Source of the DNA: Nymphaea colorata
Lineage: Eukaryota; Streptophyta; Magnoliopsida; Nymphaeales; Nymphaeaceae
Reading direction: 5' to 3'
NCBI RefSeq assembly: GCF_008831285.2
Contig: NC_045144.1
Location: 6,994,176-7,058,175, forward strand
DNA length: 64,000 nucleotides
Part shown: piece by piece, positions 14,171 through 25,639 of the stretch
How positions within the stretch are numbered: the stretch's first letter is position 1
Layout of the letters: each line of letters starts with the position of its first letter
Made by a program: the position numbers and the translations under genes
The notes under the pieces: generated by a model
Databases searched by the model: none
What the model saw: the letters and a program-made list of their open reading frames with translations, nothing else
What the model was told of the DNA's origin: nothing

Positions 14171-14873
14171 AAACGACGAGAATATAATATAGTGATAGAG
14201 GGTAAGATGAAAAAATTGCAGCTAATGTCTTTCATTTTTTTAAAATTAGCAAAAACTGATTCTAGGCCTTTATTTGATATCTTTTCATGAAATTATGCCA
14301 CCCTTTTTGAAAAGATTACAAAAAACAGTTCCCCAATTAAATTTATGGGCAAAAGGTAGGTCTGAAAACGGAAAATATCAATTCTTGACTTGCCTCAATT
14401 TTGTTCAATTTTAATTGAATCTGAACCAAACAATGTTGATGCAAACCATTGGGCCATATTATATATACGTCAACAACTATAAAAAACATAAACCTGGATG
14501 ATGATGATGTAGATGGGAATTATACCTTGAGATGTCTTGAGAATCTCCCATACAACTTTGAAGATTCCCAAACATTTGAAATGAGGCAAGTTGTGATGCA
14601 TGGTTGTAAAAGATCATAACAACACAAAAAGTAACATATCAGTATGAAGAGTTCAATAACCACTGCTTGCATTTAAAAAATGATAATAATACCAATCTCT
14701 TGGGCATCTTTATATTATGTTAAAATAATGTAGAACAATAATTGAAATGCCCACATCCCTAATCCAATGGTGAAAGTCTGGATAAGTCGAGCAAAGTTCC
14801 TTGTTAATATATATTTTATATGTAAATGATGAATTTAACCTCTGATAGGCCCTCTGGTAGAACAATTTAATAT

Positions 14874-14876
<3 letters not shown>

Positions 14877-14955
<79 letters not shown>
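14877..14955. repeat. Compound (CT)n-(TA)n microsatellite
   Basis: About 36 bp of CT is followed by about 43 bp of TA. Confidence 0.95.
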
Positions 14956-14957
<2 letters not shown>

Positions 14958-17094
14958 TTTTTTTTCTTTAGCTTTTGACTCGAATAAATGGCACCCAGGT
15001 CGTTGTGCATGAACAAAATTTTTTATTTACTTATTAAAATTAAAAAAATTATATCTAGTGCCCCTTAGTTGGAATTTTCTGACTCGGCCCCTGAGCGATA
15101 CATTCCGAGATTGACAACTCTTTGTTTACATCCGGTTAATTAAGAGACTAAAATGGATTCGTCGATGACAACAAAACAGGAATGAATTGATTAATTACCA
15201 TAAGCTTGGGATATACGAAACCGGGTAATTTTATAATACCACACGTATTCTCTGGTAAAAGTACAGTTTGCATTATTCATGAAGTAAAGCTATTCTCTCC
15301 GAGGAAGGCAAAAAAGTTACCATCTGTATCTAAATTTTGACCTATCTACGTCTTTAGATTAAGAAAATATCATATTCTAATCATCAGATTCCTAGTATAT
15401 GAAGGTAATCTACCAACTCACGTGCTACCCATATTAAAAATTGAAAAAAACGCAGGCTATATATGAAGAAACAAAATATATACTATTTAATATTGTTTCT
15501 GCCACTATTAGCTAATGAACATTATAATCATTTGATTGGATGAACGGTCATACATATATATATATATATATATATATCATGCCATTGATTAATAGATCGT
15601 CAGATGCTTTTTTGTAGTTATGGATGTCAATTTGGAGTTTTATATTGAATGGTTAGCATGTTTTCTTGAGTTGTTTATAGTTTCTTCATGAATCGGATAA
15701 TATATAAGACCGTTGGTCTTCAGATCACGCATTTCATCAAGCTTTCATAATCTTTTATTGAAGTTAAAAAATGTCTCGCGATTGTTTGTGAAAAATACAA
15801 GTTACTTTGAATTTTCCTTTTCTTTTCTTTTTTTTACTTTTATTAGTGAAAGTTGAATGCAAAGAATGGTACAATGATTACGACTACGAGTAAGAAATGG
15901 CCAGAGGTTTCGTTGATGTCACGCTTGCTCACGTGATGACGTTTTGGGTTTAGGAAGCACAATGTATGATCAATAATTTAGTTTGCATTAAAATTGTAAT
16001 AGAATTTTTTTATATTAAAATATTAAAAATAGTTTTTAATTAAAAATTATTATTGGAGTTTTATTAAAAAAATGAAATCATATGGATTCAAATTAAACTC
16101 GGATTTGAGATACAAATTAGACAGTACAAATTAGTCGGAGTTGTTTGACATTGGGAATAGTAAGTTTATGAATTCACATAAAATATTAGGCTAGATTCAT
16201 AAAACACCATGTTATATGAATCTGCTCCACTCCAATCTTTAAGGTAGATGCAAACAATTTATCATTATTGTTTGCAACTGTTTCATGAAACAAATCTACT
16301 TCCAAATCATAAAACACTGTTAAGTTTTTATATATATGAATTTGCAAAATCTTCTCTTCATTTATTTTCAAATCCGAATTCAAATGTAAATATTTCAACA
16401 TTTAATATGTTGGGCACAGTAAACGGCACGTCTGATTCAAATCTGGTCTATTAACATTCCTATACTTGTCATCTCTTAGATTTTTTTTTCCTTTGAATTA
16501 AAGTTTATTTCATTTTTTATTTAAAAAAACTTAAATTATGAAAAAGTTACAAATTGACCTTCCTAAATCAGTAGAAAACATTAATAAATTATTTCTGTTT
16601 TTTTTTAGGAACCTTTCCACTGCTTCCTAAGCAAACTCGTTAGCATGCTTAGCACGTTTGATATTTAGTGAAGTCAATAGAAGGCAGGCGGAGCCAAGGT
16701 AGGGCTCGCATACCACCTCAAAAATTATTTTTTTTATTTACGTGTAAATTTTAAAAAATTTCATTCGTTCTATATAAAAATTTTGAAAAACAATATTTCA
16801 GTCCTATTCAATTTTAGAAACTTTAATTCGGACAGCCTCATGAACAAATCCTGCAAGGCTGGTGTAGTTCTTCTTCTTCTTCCTTGGTAAAGGAACCACG
16901 TGAAAGACCCGAAATGGGTCCCGCCCAGTATTGTGTTTCTAACATTTTCTTCTTGGCCTCATTTGATCCGAGTTAGACTTGGTTTCCAATGCAATGCAAT
17001 TAGCATGCTGCCTTGGATTCCTTTTCTTTGCGACTATTTGCCAGTGTAAAGTTGATCCGACATTCCATTGACGCGAGTAAGACACTTTTATTTT

Positions 17095-17106
17095 GGTATT
17101 TTTTTA

Positions 17107-17137
<31 letters not shown>

Positions 17138-17205
17138 TTAATTTTTATTTTTATTTTTATTTTTATTTTTATTTTTATTTTTATTTTTATTTTTATTTTT
17201 ATTTT
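17095..17205. repeat. (TTTTTA)n hexanucleotide array
   Basis: About 18 copies of a six-base unit TTTTTA, with a few 5-base interruptions near 17,133-17,145. In translation it gives an alternating Phe/Tyr or Ile/Phe string, which is an artefact. Confidence 0.9.
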
Positions 17206-19087
17206 TTTCAAGGGTAAAACTGTCATTAAAAAAATTCCGACACCCCGGATTTCGTCCAATTCGGGCTTGTTTTTCCTTCTTATTAAGTTCAAACGAACGG
17301 ACAGTCGAATTGAATCTGCTTTAACAATTTAGAGAAGAGTAGCCATACAATGCAATGTAGATTATCTTTTTAACTACAACCCCCCAAATATTTGGACCCG
17401 CGAAAGGGATAAAGTATATTTGAGTCAACTTGAATCTACCGCAATCAAAGAATTAAGCCATAAAAGTGTAATTAGGATGCTTGAACGTAGTGAGAGAATC
17501 AATAGTCTCAAGTTCAACCACTAAATTAAATTAAGCTTTTCAAAAATATGCTTTCCGAGAGAGACCTATATATGTGAAAAAAGTGTCAGTGAAAGTAGCA
17601 TTGGTGACAGTGAACGTTCTTCGTATTGCCAATCGGCAAATTATATCACGTCAGTGATAGTGAATATGTCGCTTTTTTTTATTTAGATTATCTCGGGTCT
17701 CAGCAATGCTTTTTCTTTGCGAAAAATATAAAAAATATATATAAAAAAATTAAAATATCTATAAATAGTTACTTTCAAAAGTTGCGTGCAAAGGAGACGG
17801 GGCTGCTCAGTGCTCACATCATGAAAGGGTTGGAACTGCCAATCTGGAGATTTGTCTTTCCCGTCAAGCCCCTATCAAGAATATAGAAAATATACAAATA
17901 TTCCAGACAACGTCATATAAATAAATTATAAATATCATGAGGAATATACCGAAATAGAGCATTTAAAAAAAAGGTTAGATAATTGGATATAATGCTGTGA
18001 TGTGGTCTGCCAGCTCTGGACTGCCTGTTGGCAATGCTAAAACAACAGAAGTTCTTCTACAAGCTTCAATCATGCTTTTCCAATCATATTTGTGAGCTTA
18101 TCATGATTAATTTATGTGGTAATCAGAGAGCGAAACTTAAGAAGGCACCTTACAAGAAGAATATTGTATTCCTATAGTATATTTTCTTATGATATATAAT
18201 CTTACGCAAGGAAAGATGCAACGTAACTATGAGAAAAGAAATTCTACATGTTATGCAGAAAAAAGTTGGTTCTCTTGGTTTATAGCAACGAGAAACTTAT
18301 ATCACTTCGAAAGTCAAGCCTATTTCTGTTGTTCCCATGACAAATTAAGTTAAATACTTCTTTTATCTTTAACCAATATGGGAAATGCGGCGAGGCTTTT
18401 ACTCAATGCCCAAAAAATAGTTCAAATCCTTATTCTGTTCAAACAGGATAGAGAGAGATCGTGTTAACTAAATCTTGATGCAGTGCTCTAGTCAGACAGT
18501 GTTCACCTCAAAGTTGAGCTTCCCCATATAGCAACTTTAGTTTGATTAGAAATGCCTACTTTTCATGAACAACTAGAATAAGAAACGTGAATGGAACAGG
18601 GAAAAGCAGTGGGTCAGAGCCACCTATCTAGTAATTAAAACGTGAAATGGACTATATTTCAAGTCCAATGTGCATGAAAAGATTTGTTCAGTCTTCCTCA
18701 CGGCACCGTTCATGCTAAAGACATCAATAATGCAGATGGGACCAGTCATCATCTCTCCCACTTTTGCTTATCTAGTTTGAAGTGAACACATCTTTGGTCA
18801 TGAAGAGATCCCATCGATGAGAAAATTAACGCATATTTCCAATGAAAAAGAAATGAAAGTTTGACTAGAAAAAAAAGAAAGAAAATAAGGCACAGTGTCC
18901 ATGATCAATGGTCAGTTACCCAACAAGAGTCTAATACCAACTATTTTTGAAGCAAGAGAAAAAGCATGGGTCTGAACGAAATCCTTTATGCTGTATATAT
19001 CAGAAATAAATGAATGGTGGTCAAGGGGGGCTTAAAATCTACACTGATTTTCTAGGAAAATCCCCTGTAAAATTTGCAAAGAAGATC

Positions 19088-19640
19088 AATGTGTACTGAA
19101 TTTTGCTGTCTCCACCGGCCACTGCTGGAAGGGATTTGAAGATGTGCAGAGCTTCTTTCTTCTTCTTCTTCTTCTTAGATCAGAAATGTTATTTTTTTCA
19201 CATATAGATCTCAATTTACATGTAAAGCTTCTCAAGTTGCAGAAAAATGTCCTCCAGCAAGTTGGCAGGAGTAATATCCTGCGCAAGAAGCATGAGACTG
19301 CGCAAAGGATCAGCCCTGTGAGATGATGTCATCTCCTCCTTGGGCTCAACATTCTCATCCTTAACCTCAATGTTGTTCTTCTCCTTACATATGCCTGGCA
19401 AGATAGCCTTGTTGTTATCATTACATTAAGAACTAAAAGCAACATTTTTTCCTAAGCCACTCTTAGCTAGTTGAACCTCAATTTTCATCTGTAAAACAGC
19501 AAGGCCCTGATCATGTTACGGCAACAACTTGATGTCCGTTGAATGTGGTGCTTTGTCAGCATTTCTGCTTGTTCTTCATGCAAGAGGATGAGGTCATTCC
19601 ATATCTAGAGATGATTCAATCTATGTAAGCTGCTCTTCTA
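19088..19640 (-). pseudogene. Decayed coding-like sequence of unknown family
   Basis: On the minus strand a frame from about 19,580 to 19,216 reads as ordinary protein, for example 'MKIEVQLAKSGLGKN' (19,499-19,455) and 'RADPLRSLMLLAQDITPANL'. The latter is followed by an acidic/leucine-rich end, EDIFLQLEKLYM, and a stop. Two TAA codons (about 19,437 and 19,526) interrupt the frame; both could be CAA altered by a single C-to-T change. Further upstream the coding-like signal moves to another frame ('LILLHEEQAEML'), which suggests a frameshift. I do not recognise the family. Introns in a living gene could explain some of the breaks, so pseudogene status is inference. Confidence 0.35.
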
Positions 19641-19649
19641 TATTTATCT

Positions 19650-22600
19650 CATTGCAGATATAAAATTACAGTGCAGATTGTGAAGTTGGCAAATGGTTTG
19701 AGGAACTGCAATTCAAAAACACACCAATCTCTGTATCTTACATCCTGTTATGGATGCTAAAAGTTATGAAACTTGTTTTTTTTCTATCCTACATGAAGGA
19801 GAGAAAAATGGAGAGACTGTATTCTGCAGTAATACGGAAAATGAAACACAGAAAAAGTGTAAAACTTTATCTAGTGCTCAGGAGATATAGGAAAAGAAAT
19901 GATGGCAGCTTTTTTTGCAATATATTTTGAAAAAATGAGTGTACAACGTTTAAAGGATAAGAATATTGGTTATTTTGATCAATTACGTGTACTTTGTTGC
20001 AAAACTTGCTCAAGAGGCGGTCCCAGTTATCCTCTGCTTCAAAAGGGTTTGATCCACATGATTGTTCACAAATTCATCTCCATCTCAGAAAATTATAAAT
20101 TGGGAAGTCTTCATCTTTTCTTCAATGACTTTTACTGAAACACATTCAGTGAGAATTGAAAACGAAGAGTTCTTAGTAGGACAGGCCTTGGCGAACTGCT
20201 GCTTCTCATTCGTCTTCAAGCAGTAAGATTTTCACAGTATATACAGCAACAACTGATTGCGACTAAAATATTCATGACCCCTTCTGTTATTTCATACGAC
20301 TTTTGAGGGCATCTCTGCAATGCCATGTGCCCAAAATAATGCCTATCAATTCATGTCATTGAATCTAGGTTATCAAATGCACATAATTAAGTGAAATTTT
20401 TCTTTCTGCAACAACTAGCATATGAACCAAGAGCACAGCACGTGAAAAGGTGCTTGCATGGAATGATCAAAACACAATGTTCAGAATTCCTCCCACCCAT
20501 CATGGACATCAACTCCTTCCTTTTTCACTAATGGCGAGCCTCCCCCAAAGCAGTGGCTCCCAACTGCTACCAAATTATGGGGACAACTTGCTCTCCAAAC
20601 GTGCATTTGTTTGTCCAAGCACATGCATTTCTCTGCTCATACCCTGCACTCACTTTGACTCATGTGCATGTGTTTTCCTTTTAGAACACAGGAGGCCATA
20701 ATTTTCCACTTGTTCGTTGCATTATTTGCACATTTGGTTAAATCAGACAGGCAAAAACACAGGCCCCAATCCTCCCCACCAGGAAAAAAGGAAAAACCAA
20801 CAAAAAGCGTGCTTAAGTTACATTTTTATTGATCCAGGGGAAGTTAGGAATGCCATCTGCCAATAGTTTCTTTATGCATCTCTTCAAATTGAGGATCTCA
20901 GTTATAGAAATGCTGCACAGAACGAGAACTTTGGTCTCTGTAACATAGTAGGTGTGTGCCAATATCTAATGCCCCCTTTGCTTAATACTGTTTTCTCACT
21001 GATGATCAACTGGAATAAGCCAAAGTAGGTGTCGGTTAAGTCCAAGTTCTGACATGTAGATCAGAAACAAAATTTAGCAGTTTCCCTCATCATTAACAGA
21101 GGAAAACCTAAGAAACTTACCAATTTCCTTCATCATTGAAATGAAGAATTAATCATAAAGTTGAGACTGATCAAGGAAGGGTCAGTGTGGGCTACAAGAA
21201 AAAACATAAGATTACAAATGACTACCGCTTCAAGGTCTACCAAGAACACCAATAGCAATCTGTGGACCCATATATCATGTGGGGATCAGATGATACTGTC
21301 TTCAAATTTATATGGTTGGCCTTTTGCTCTCACGGTCATTTAAGATGACATTGTCACAATCACATGTTTTTTTGTTTCCCCTATAAAGGTTATATGTGTA
21401 AGTGGTAGGTCCAGTAGAAGCATAATTTAGAAGGTCTAGTGATTTCTCTGGGCTTTTTCCTGTGGACAAGGATAAAGACCAGAAGAAAAGTAAGCTGATA
21501 CTCACAAAGCAAAGATAGGATTCCCTCTCAGAGAGAAAGAGTGAGTGAGAGAGAACGTACTAGTGTTATTTGCGTTAGACGTAGGCACTTTATCACATGC
21601 AAATAATTGGACGTTAACTGACAAAATGCAGATCAAATTCAGCTTTAGATCGAGGAAAAAGCATCAGTGAATATGACTATTCAGAGAATCAGAAGGGACT
21701 GGAATCCCGCAAAAGATTTGTAAACAAAAGCAGATTCTGCAGGTTATTAACTGGGTTGATCTACTCTTGGTTTTACCAAATCTGACTAATCAGAGTTGCC
21801 AATGTAAAATCTGAGGGAAACTGAACTGTAAGGAAAAGATCTCCATGGCTTTCCAATGAGGTTACATCACGTCATGCTTTCCTATGCTTTTTTTTTTTTT
21901 ATTCACAAAAGGAATCCAGATTTGAATTCAAGACAGGGAAAGAACAGTTGAATGCTCATTATACCTCAATAGAAATTTAAAGCTGAAAACCCACGATGCC
22001 GCTAACCATGATCTTCACTTCCCTTTCTTCATAATGGTGCCGTGCAAGTGCAACCAGGAAAATGGAGGAATCATCTTTGCCTGGCATCCGCTATCTGATC
22101 TGTATTTACACACACGTCATGATACATTTATTTTCTCCTTCTAGTCCATCTTGATTATATGAGAAATTATGATCATGTTGGTCCTTGCTCAGTTATTGGA
22201 TGAAAAGTTATCACCAACTTCCAAATTGGGAGAAATAAGGCAAAGATGAGATGACAATTGAGTTTAATGTGATCCACCCTCTCATGGAAAACCGCCAGCC
22301 AACAGGATTGGTGGTGACATGATGTCAAATAAGTGCGCAAACATGAGATTTTTGCGGGCATTTGATGTTGAAATTCAAATTTCATTTATATCTTCAATAG
22401 AGAAACAAGTGTTCACATGATGGTAGCCATGGACCAATACACGGCTTCGCAAGAAATTATTGTCAGAGAAAACCTATTTTGGAAAAAAGAACGAAAAAAA
22501 AATGTTAAATACAAATCAACCGAAAAAGCAGTAAAAAACACCAAGATGAAAAAAAAATGCATATTATATTTTTGAGATTTTTTCGCATTTTATTCTTTTT

Positions 22601-24235
22601 TTTTTGCGTTTTTTTCACGTTTTTTATAATTTTTAATTACCAGAATTTTATTTTCACATTTTTTACATCTTATTTTTATTTTTTAACGTTTTAAAAACTT
22701 TTCTTGATATTTTTTACTTTGTGGGTTCATACCCAAAAAACTTAATCAGATGCCCTATGGTTTTGGTAATACGAAAGAGAAATTTAGTACATGGTTTTGG
22801 TAATAAGAAACACAAATTTAGTATTTCATAAATATGCTCTAATCTTTTAAGGCAGAGTTAGCCCTTTTAAGGATGGTTTAAAAAAACCACATTATTTTTT
22901 CCGTCTCATGCACTTAACCCAAAAAATTGGTTATATTCATTGAAAGTTTTAAAAAGTGTTATATGAACCATTTTTTGAGGCAGTTTTTGAGACAATAACA
23001 ATGTGCTATTGATGCCAAACAACCTCTTAAGTCTATTCATATAGAGGAATGTCAATATATTAAATTTGGATCACTTATACGACTAAACCATTCTAAAAAA
23101 TTCAGATATGAATAAACATTTAATATCCAATTAAGAAGTGGAATCAAATACAGATTTAAGAAATGATGTCCAATCAATTTCAGATATACATAAATATCCG
23201 ATCGGATTCAAATTCAAATTCGAAACAGTTTTTTTTTCTACAAAAATAAATGTCTTATATCCAATGCTTTGATTCAGTTCAAAATTCGGATTCAGTTTTG
23301 GATATGAATGTAAAAAATGTGTTCAAATCGAATTTGGATTGTGAATTTATATTCCAAACTATGATATGCTTGATGACGAACCAATAATTTCATGACTTGG
23401 TGTTGCTTTAAGATTTATGAGTAATTAAAAGATAGCATCATAATGTGGTTGGCACATATGGCTGCTGCATGAATGGACTAAAAGATGCTGATTGGGTAGA
23501 GAACACTTTAGTAACTTTGTAATATGGTAATTGGCATACTATGCACATTGTATAAGTATTATATAACTAACGACTCATCTCACTACCACACTGGGCTTCG
23601 ACCCTTGGTTCAATAAATCTCAACTCCTCCTAGTTATTTTGGTTTTAACCAAAAGAAGGTTTCCAAGTAGGACAACTAACTATTTTAACAACCTCTTTTA
23701 TAAGATATTGAAGATCTCTCTCAAACTGAAGTTGAGATTAAATCTCTTGAATATCTCTTACAATCTTTAATATAAAACTAAACTTTATAAAGCGAGAGTA
23801 CACCCTCTTAAGGCAGAAATGTTATTCAAGTGTTTGAATTGTACTTTGATATCACTCTGTAATGACCCAAATCACTGCTACATCAGGCTTGAACTCTTAG
23901 TCAGATGAATCCCAACCCGCCCTTTAAACATTTTTGTTTCAACCTAAAAAAAACTATGATCCAGGACAACTAACCAGAAAGTATGGTTCATAAAAATGCA
24001 TCCCTTCAGTGCAGTGGTAGAGAAAAAATTTCAGTTAAAAACCTACACCCAGCACAAAAAGCCTACTAAGCAAAGCCAAATTGGCCCAAAACGCTTTATT
24101 AGGATGTTCTGATTGTTAGGTGAGCTTCAACCCGATGTACCCAAATGGAATGAACCATGATTCTCCTGTCTCGAGTCCAGTCTAAGGGATGTCAATGGAT
24201 CAGATTTGAATCAGATATGTTATCTATAGTATGTA
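19650..24235. other. Intergenic DNA without a recognisable gene
   Basis: No domain or spliced gene model could be supported. Short frames at 19.9, 20.45, 21.2 and 22.2 kb lack family features. Bases 22,480-22,730 and 23,040-23,350 are AT-rich, repeat-like DNA; the latter contains 'ggatatgaatg'-type words shared with 24.2-24.6 kb. Confidence 0.45.
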
Positions 24236-24640
24236 TTTATCATATGTTCACACATTCAGATCCGCCAAAATGCCAACTGCCACATTTGAATCTATCATAG
24301 TATCTTTTTTATCAAATCTTCACACATTATCAGCCAAATGTCAATTGCCACTTTTGAATTTTTCATTGTATCTTTTTTATCAGATGTTCACACATTGAAA
24401 TTCAAATAAAAACGAAGAACTGTCTAATACCATATCCAAATAAGGAATTCACAATCTAAATCTGATAAAGATCTAATTTTTAAATTATAAAATAACCCAA
24501 ATCCAAATTTTAAACCGAATTCGAACCATATTATGTATATATAATAATATGTTAAAAACTGACTTTTAAAATGAATGGATGTTAAATTGGATATTTAAAT
24601 CCGTATCTGATCCGATTTGATGATTGGATATTAATTTTGG
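24185..24640. repeat. Dispersed repeat family R3 with an internal tandem repeat
   Basis: Starts with 'gggatgtcaatggatcagat', which closely matches 53,231-53,250, and ends with 'gatccgatttgatgattgga'. Inside, a unit of about 70 bp is tandemly repeated: 24,240-24,311 and 24,312-24,379, plus a partial third copy. Each copy contains 'ttcacacatt' and ends in 'tatcttttttat'. Confidence 0.55.
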
Positions 24641-24677
24641 AAGATGAAAGCCTGAGAGGGCACGGAGGAAGCATCTG

Positions 24678-24774
24678 ATTGGCTGGAAGGAGAAGACGCG
24701 GATCGAGGCCTTATTTTAAATCCTGACCGTCCGATGCATCAACGTCACGCGGATCGACTCCGCACCATAAAAGG
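24678..24774 (+). promoter_or_regulatory. Histone-type promoter of the H2A gene
   Basis: Two copies of the plant histone octamer CGCGGATC lie at 24,697-24,704 and 24,748-24,755, both within ACGCGGATCGA. A reverse CCAAT box (ATTGG, 24,678-24,682), a CCGTCC motif (24,727-24,732) and a TATA-like ATAAAAGG (24,767-24,774) complete the layout. The TATA box sits about 100 bp before the start codon. The octamer and CCGTCC boxes are known elements of S-phase-linked plant histone promoters, so replication-linked expression is the natural inference. Confidence 0.75.
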
Positions 24775-24875
24775 ACGCACCTCCCTCGCATTTGTCCCAT
24801 CAGCTCAGCTTCCCGCCTTTGAAGCCTTCGAAATTTTTTCTTCTCCGAACCTCGAAATCCGGTCAGGCGCCAAAG

Positions 24876-25400
24876 ATGGAGGGTGGAAAGTCCGTTAAGG
24901 CGAGCGGCGGCCGGAAAGCCGGTGCGAAGAGATCCGTCGTCTCGAAGTCGGTCAAGGCTGGCTTGCAGTTCCCGGTCGGAAGGATTGCCCGCTTCCTGAA
25001 GAAGGGCAGGTACGCCCAGAGGGTCGGCATCGGTGCCCCCGTCTACCTCGCAGCCGTCCTTGAATACCTCGCAGCTGAGGTGAAGATCTCCGTTTCTTGA
25101 ATGTTTCTGACTATTTTGCGTTTCTTTTTCCGTCTGTTTGGATTCTGATTTCTTCTCCTTGTGGTGGTTTAGGTCCTAGAGTTGGCTGGCAATGCTGCTA
25201 GGGACAACAAGAAGACGAGGATTATTCCGAGGCATGTTCTTCTGGCCGTGAGGAACGACGAAGAGTTGGGGAAGCTCCTGGCTGGCGTGACGATTGCAAA
25301 CGGTGGTGTTCTGCCCAATATCCATTCTGTGCTGTTGCCCAAGAGGACGGAGAAGGCGTCCCAGGAAACCAAATCCCCAAAGTCTCCAAAGAAGGCTTGA
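24876..25400 (+). CDS. Histone H2A, H2A.W type (two exons)
   Basis: The protein is a core histone that pairs with H2B in the nucleosome. Exon 1 is 24,876-25,079 and exon 2 is 25,173-25,400, with a 93-bp GT-AG intron in phase 0; the product has 143 residues. The start is the first ATG of the frame. The histone fold is clear: '[20 protein letters not shown]' begins it, 'VLEYLAAE' joins across the intron to '[12 protein letters not shown]', and the acidic-patch segment 'NDEELGKLL' and the docking segment '[14 protein letters not shown]' follow. The C-terminal tail ends in SPKSPKK (136-142). SPKK motifs contact linker DNA and mark the plant-specific H2A.W class, found in heterochromatin. The short tail and absence of SQEF argue against H2A.X, and the docking segment against H2A.Z. 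Assignment to H2A.W rather than ordinary H2A rests on the tail alone. Confidence 0.95.
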
Positions 25401-25639
25401 TCATGCGTTGATGTTCTTGTGCAACTCACGTCCTTTTCGCATTCATGATTTGTTACTTTTGTAGTTGCCGGTTGTTGGTAGATTTCTCCTTTGTATATAA
25501 GAGCAGGGTTGATTTAGTGGCAGAGTTTTCTATGTAGCCTGTCTCGGTAGGTCTAGTTTTTTCTTCTTTTAAACGGTGTAACTTCTTCCGGGTGCCTGAA
25601 AGTTGTGCAATGAAATGAAAAGTGTTTGTTCGACACTCA

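Larger units (their letters stand above)
13600..19080. other. Long AT-rich intergenic stretch
   Basis: No coding region is supported. It contains an AT-rich repeat (13,840-14,170), a CT-TA microsatellite (14,877-14,955), a (TA)n run (15,551-15,577) and a (TTTTTA)n array (17,095-17,205). Bases 17,880-19,080 are featureless A-rich DNA. Confidence 0.5.

Noticed and set aside
17093-17332. Phe/Tyr/Ile-rich frame that looks like a membrane protein
   Set aside because: It is the translation of the (TTTTTA)n array.
25169-25429. Minus-strand frames over H2A exon 2
   Set aside because: Antisense shadows of the histone exon.
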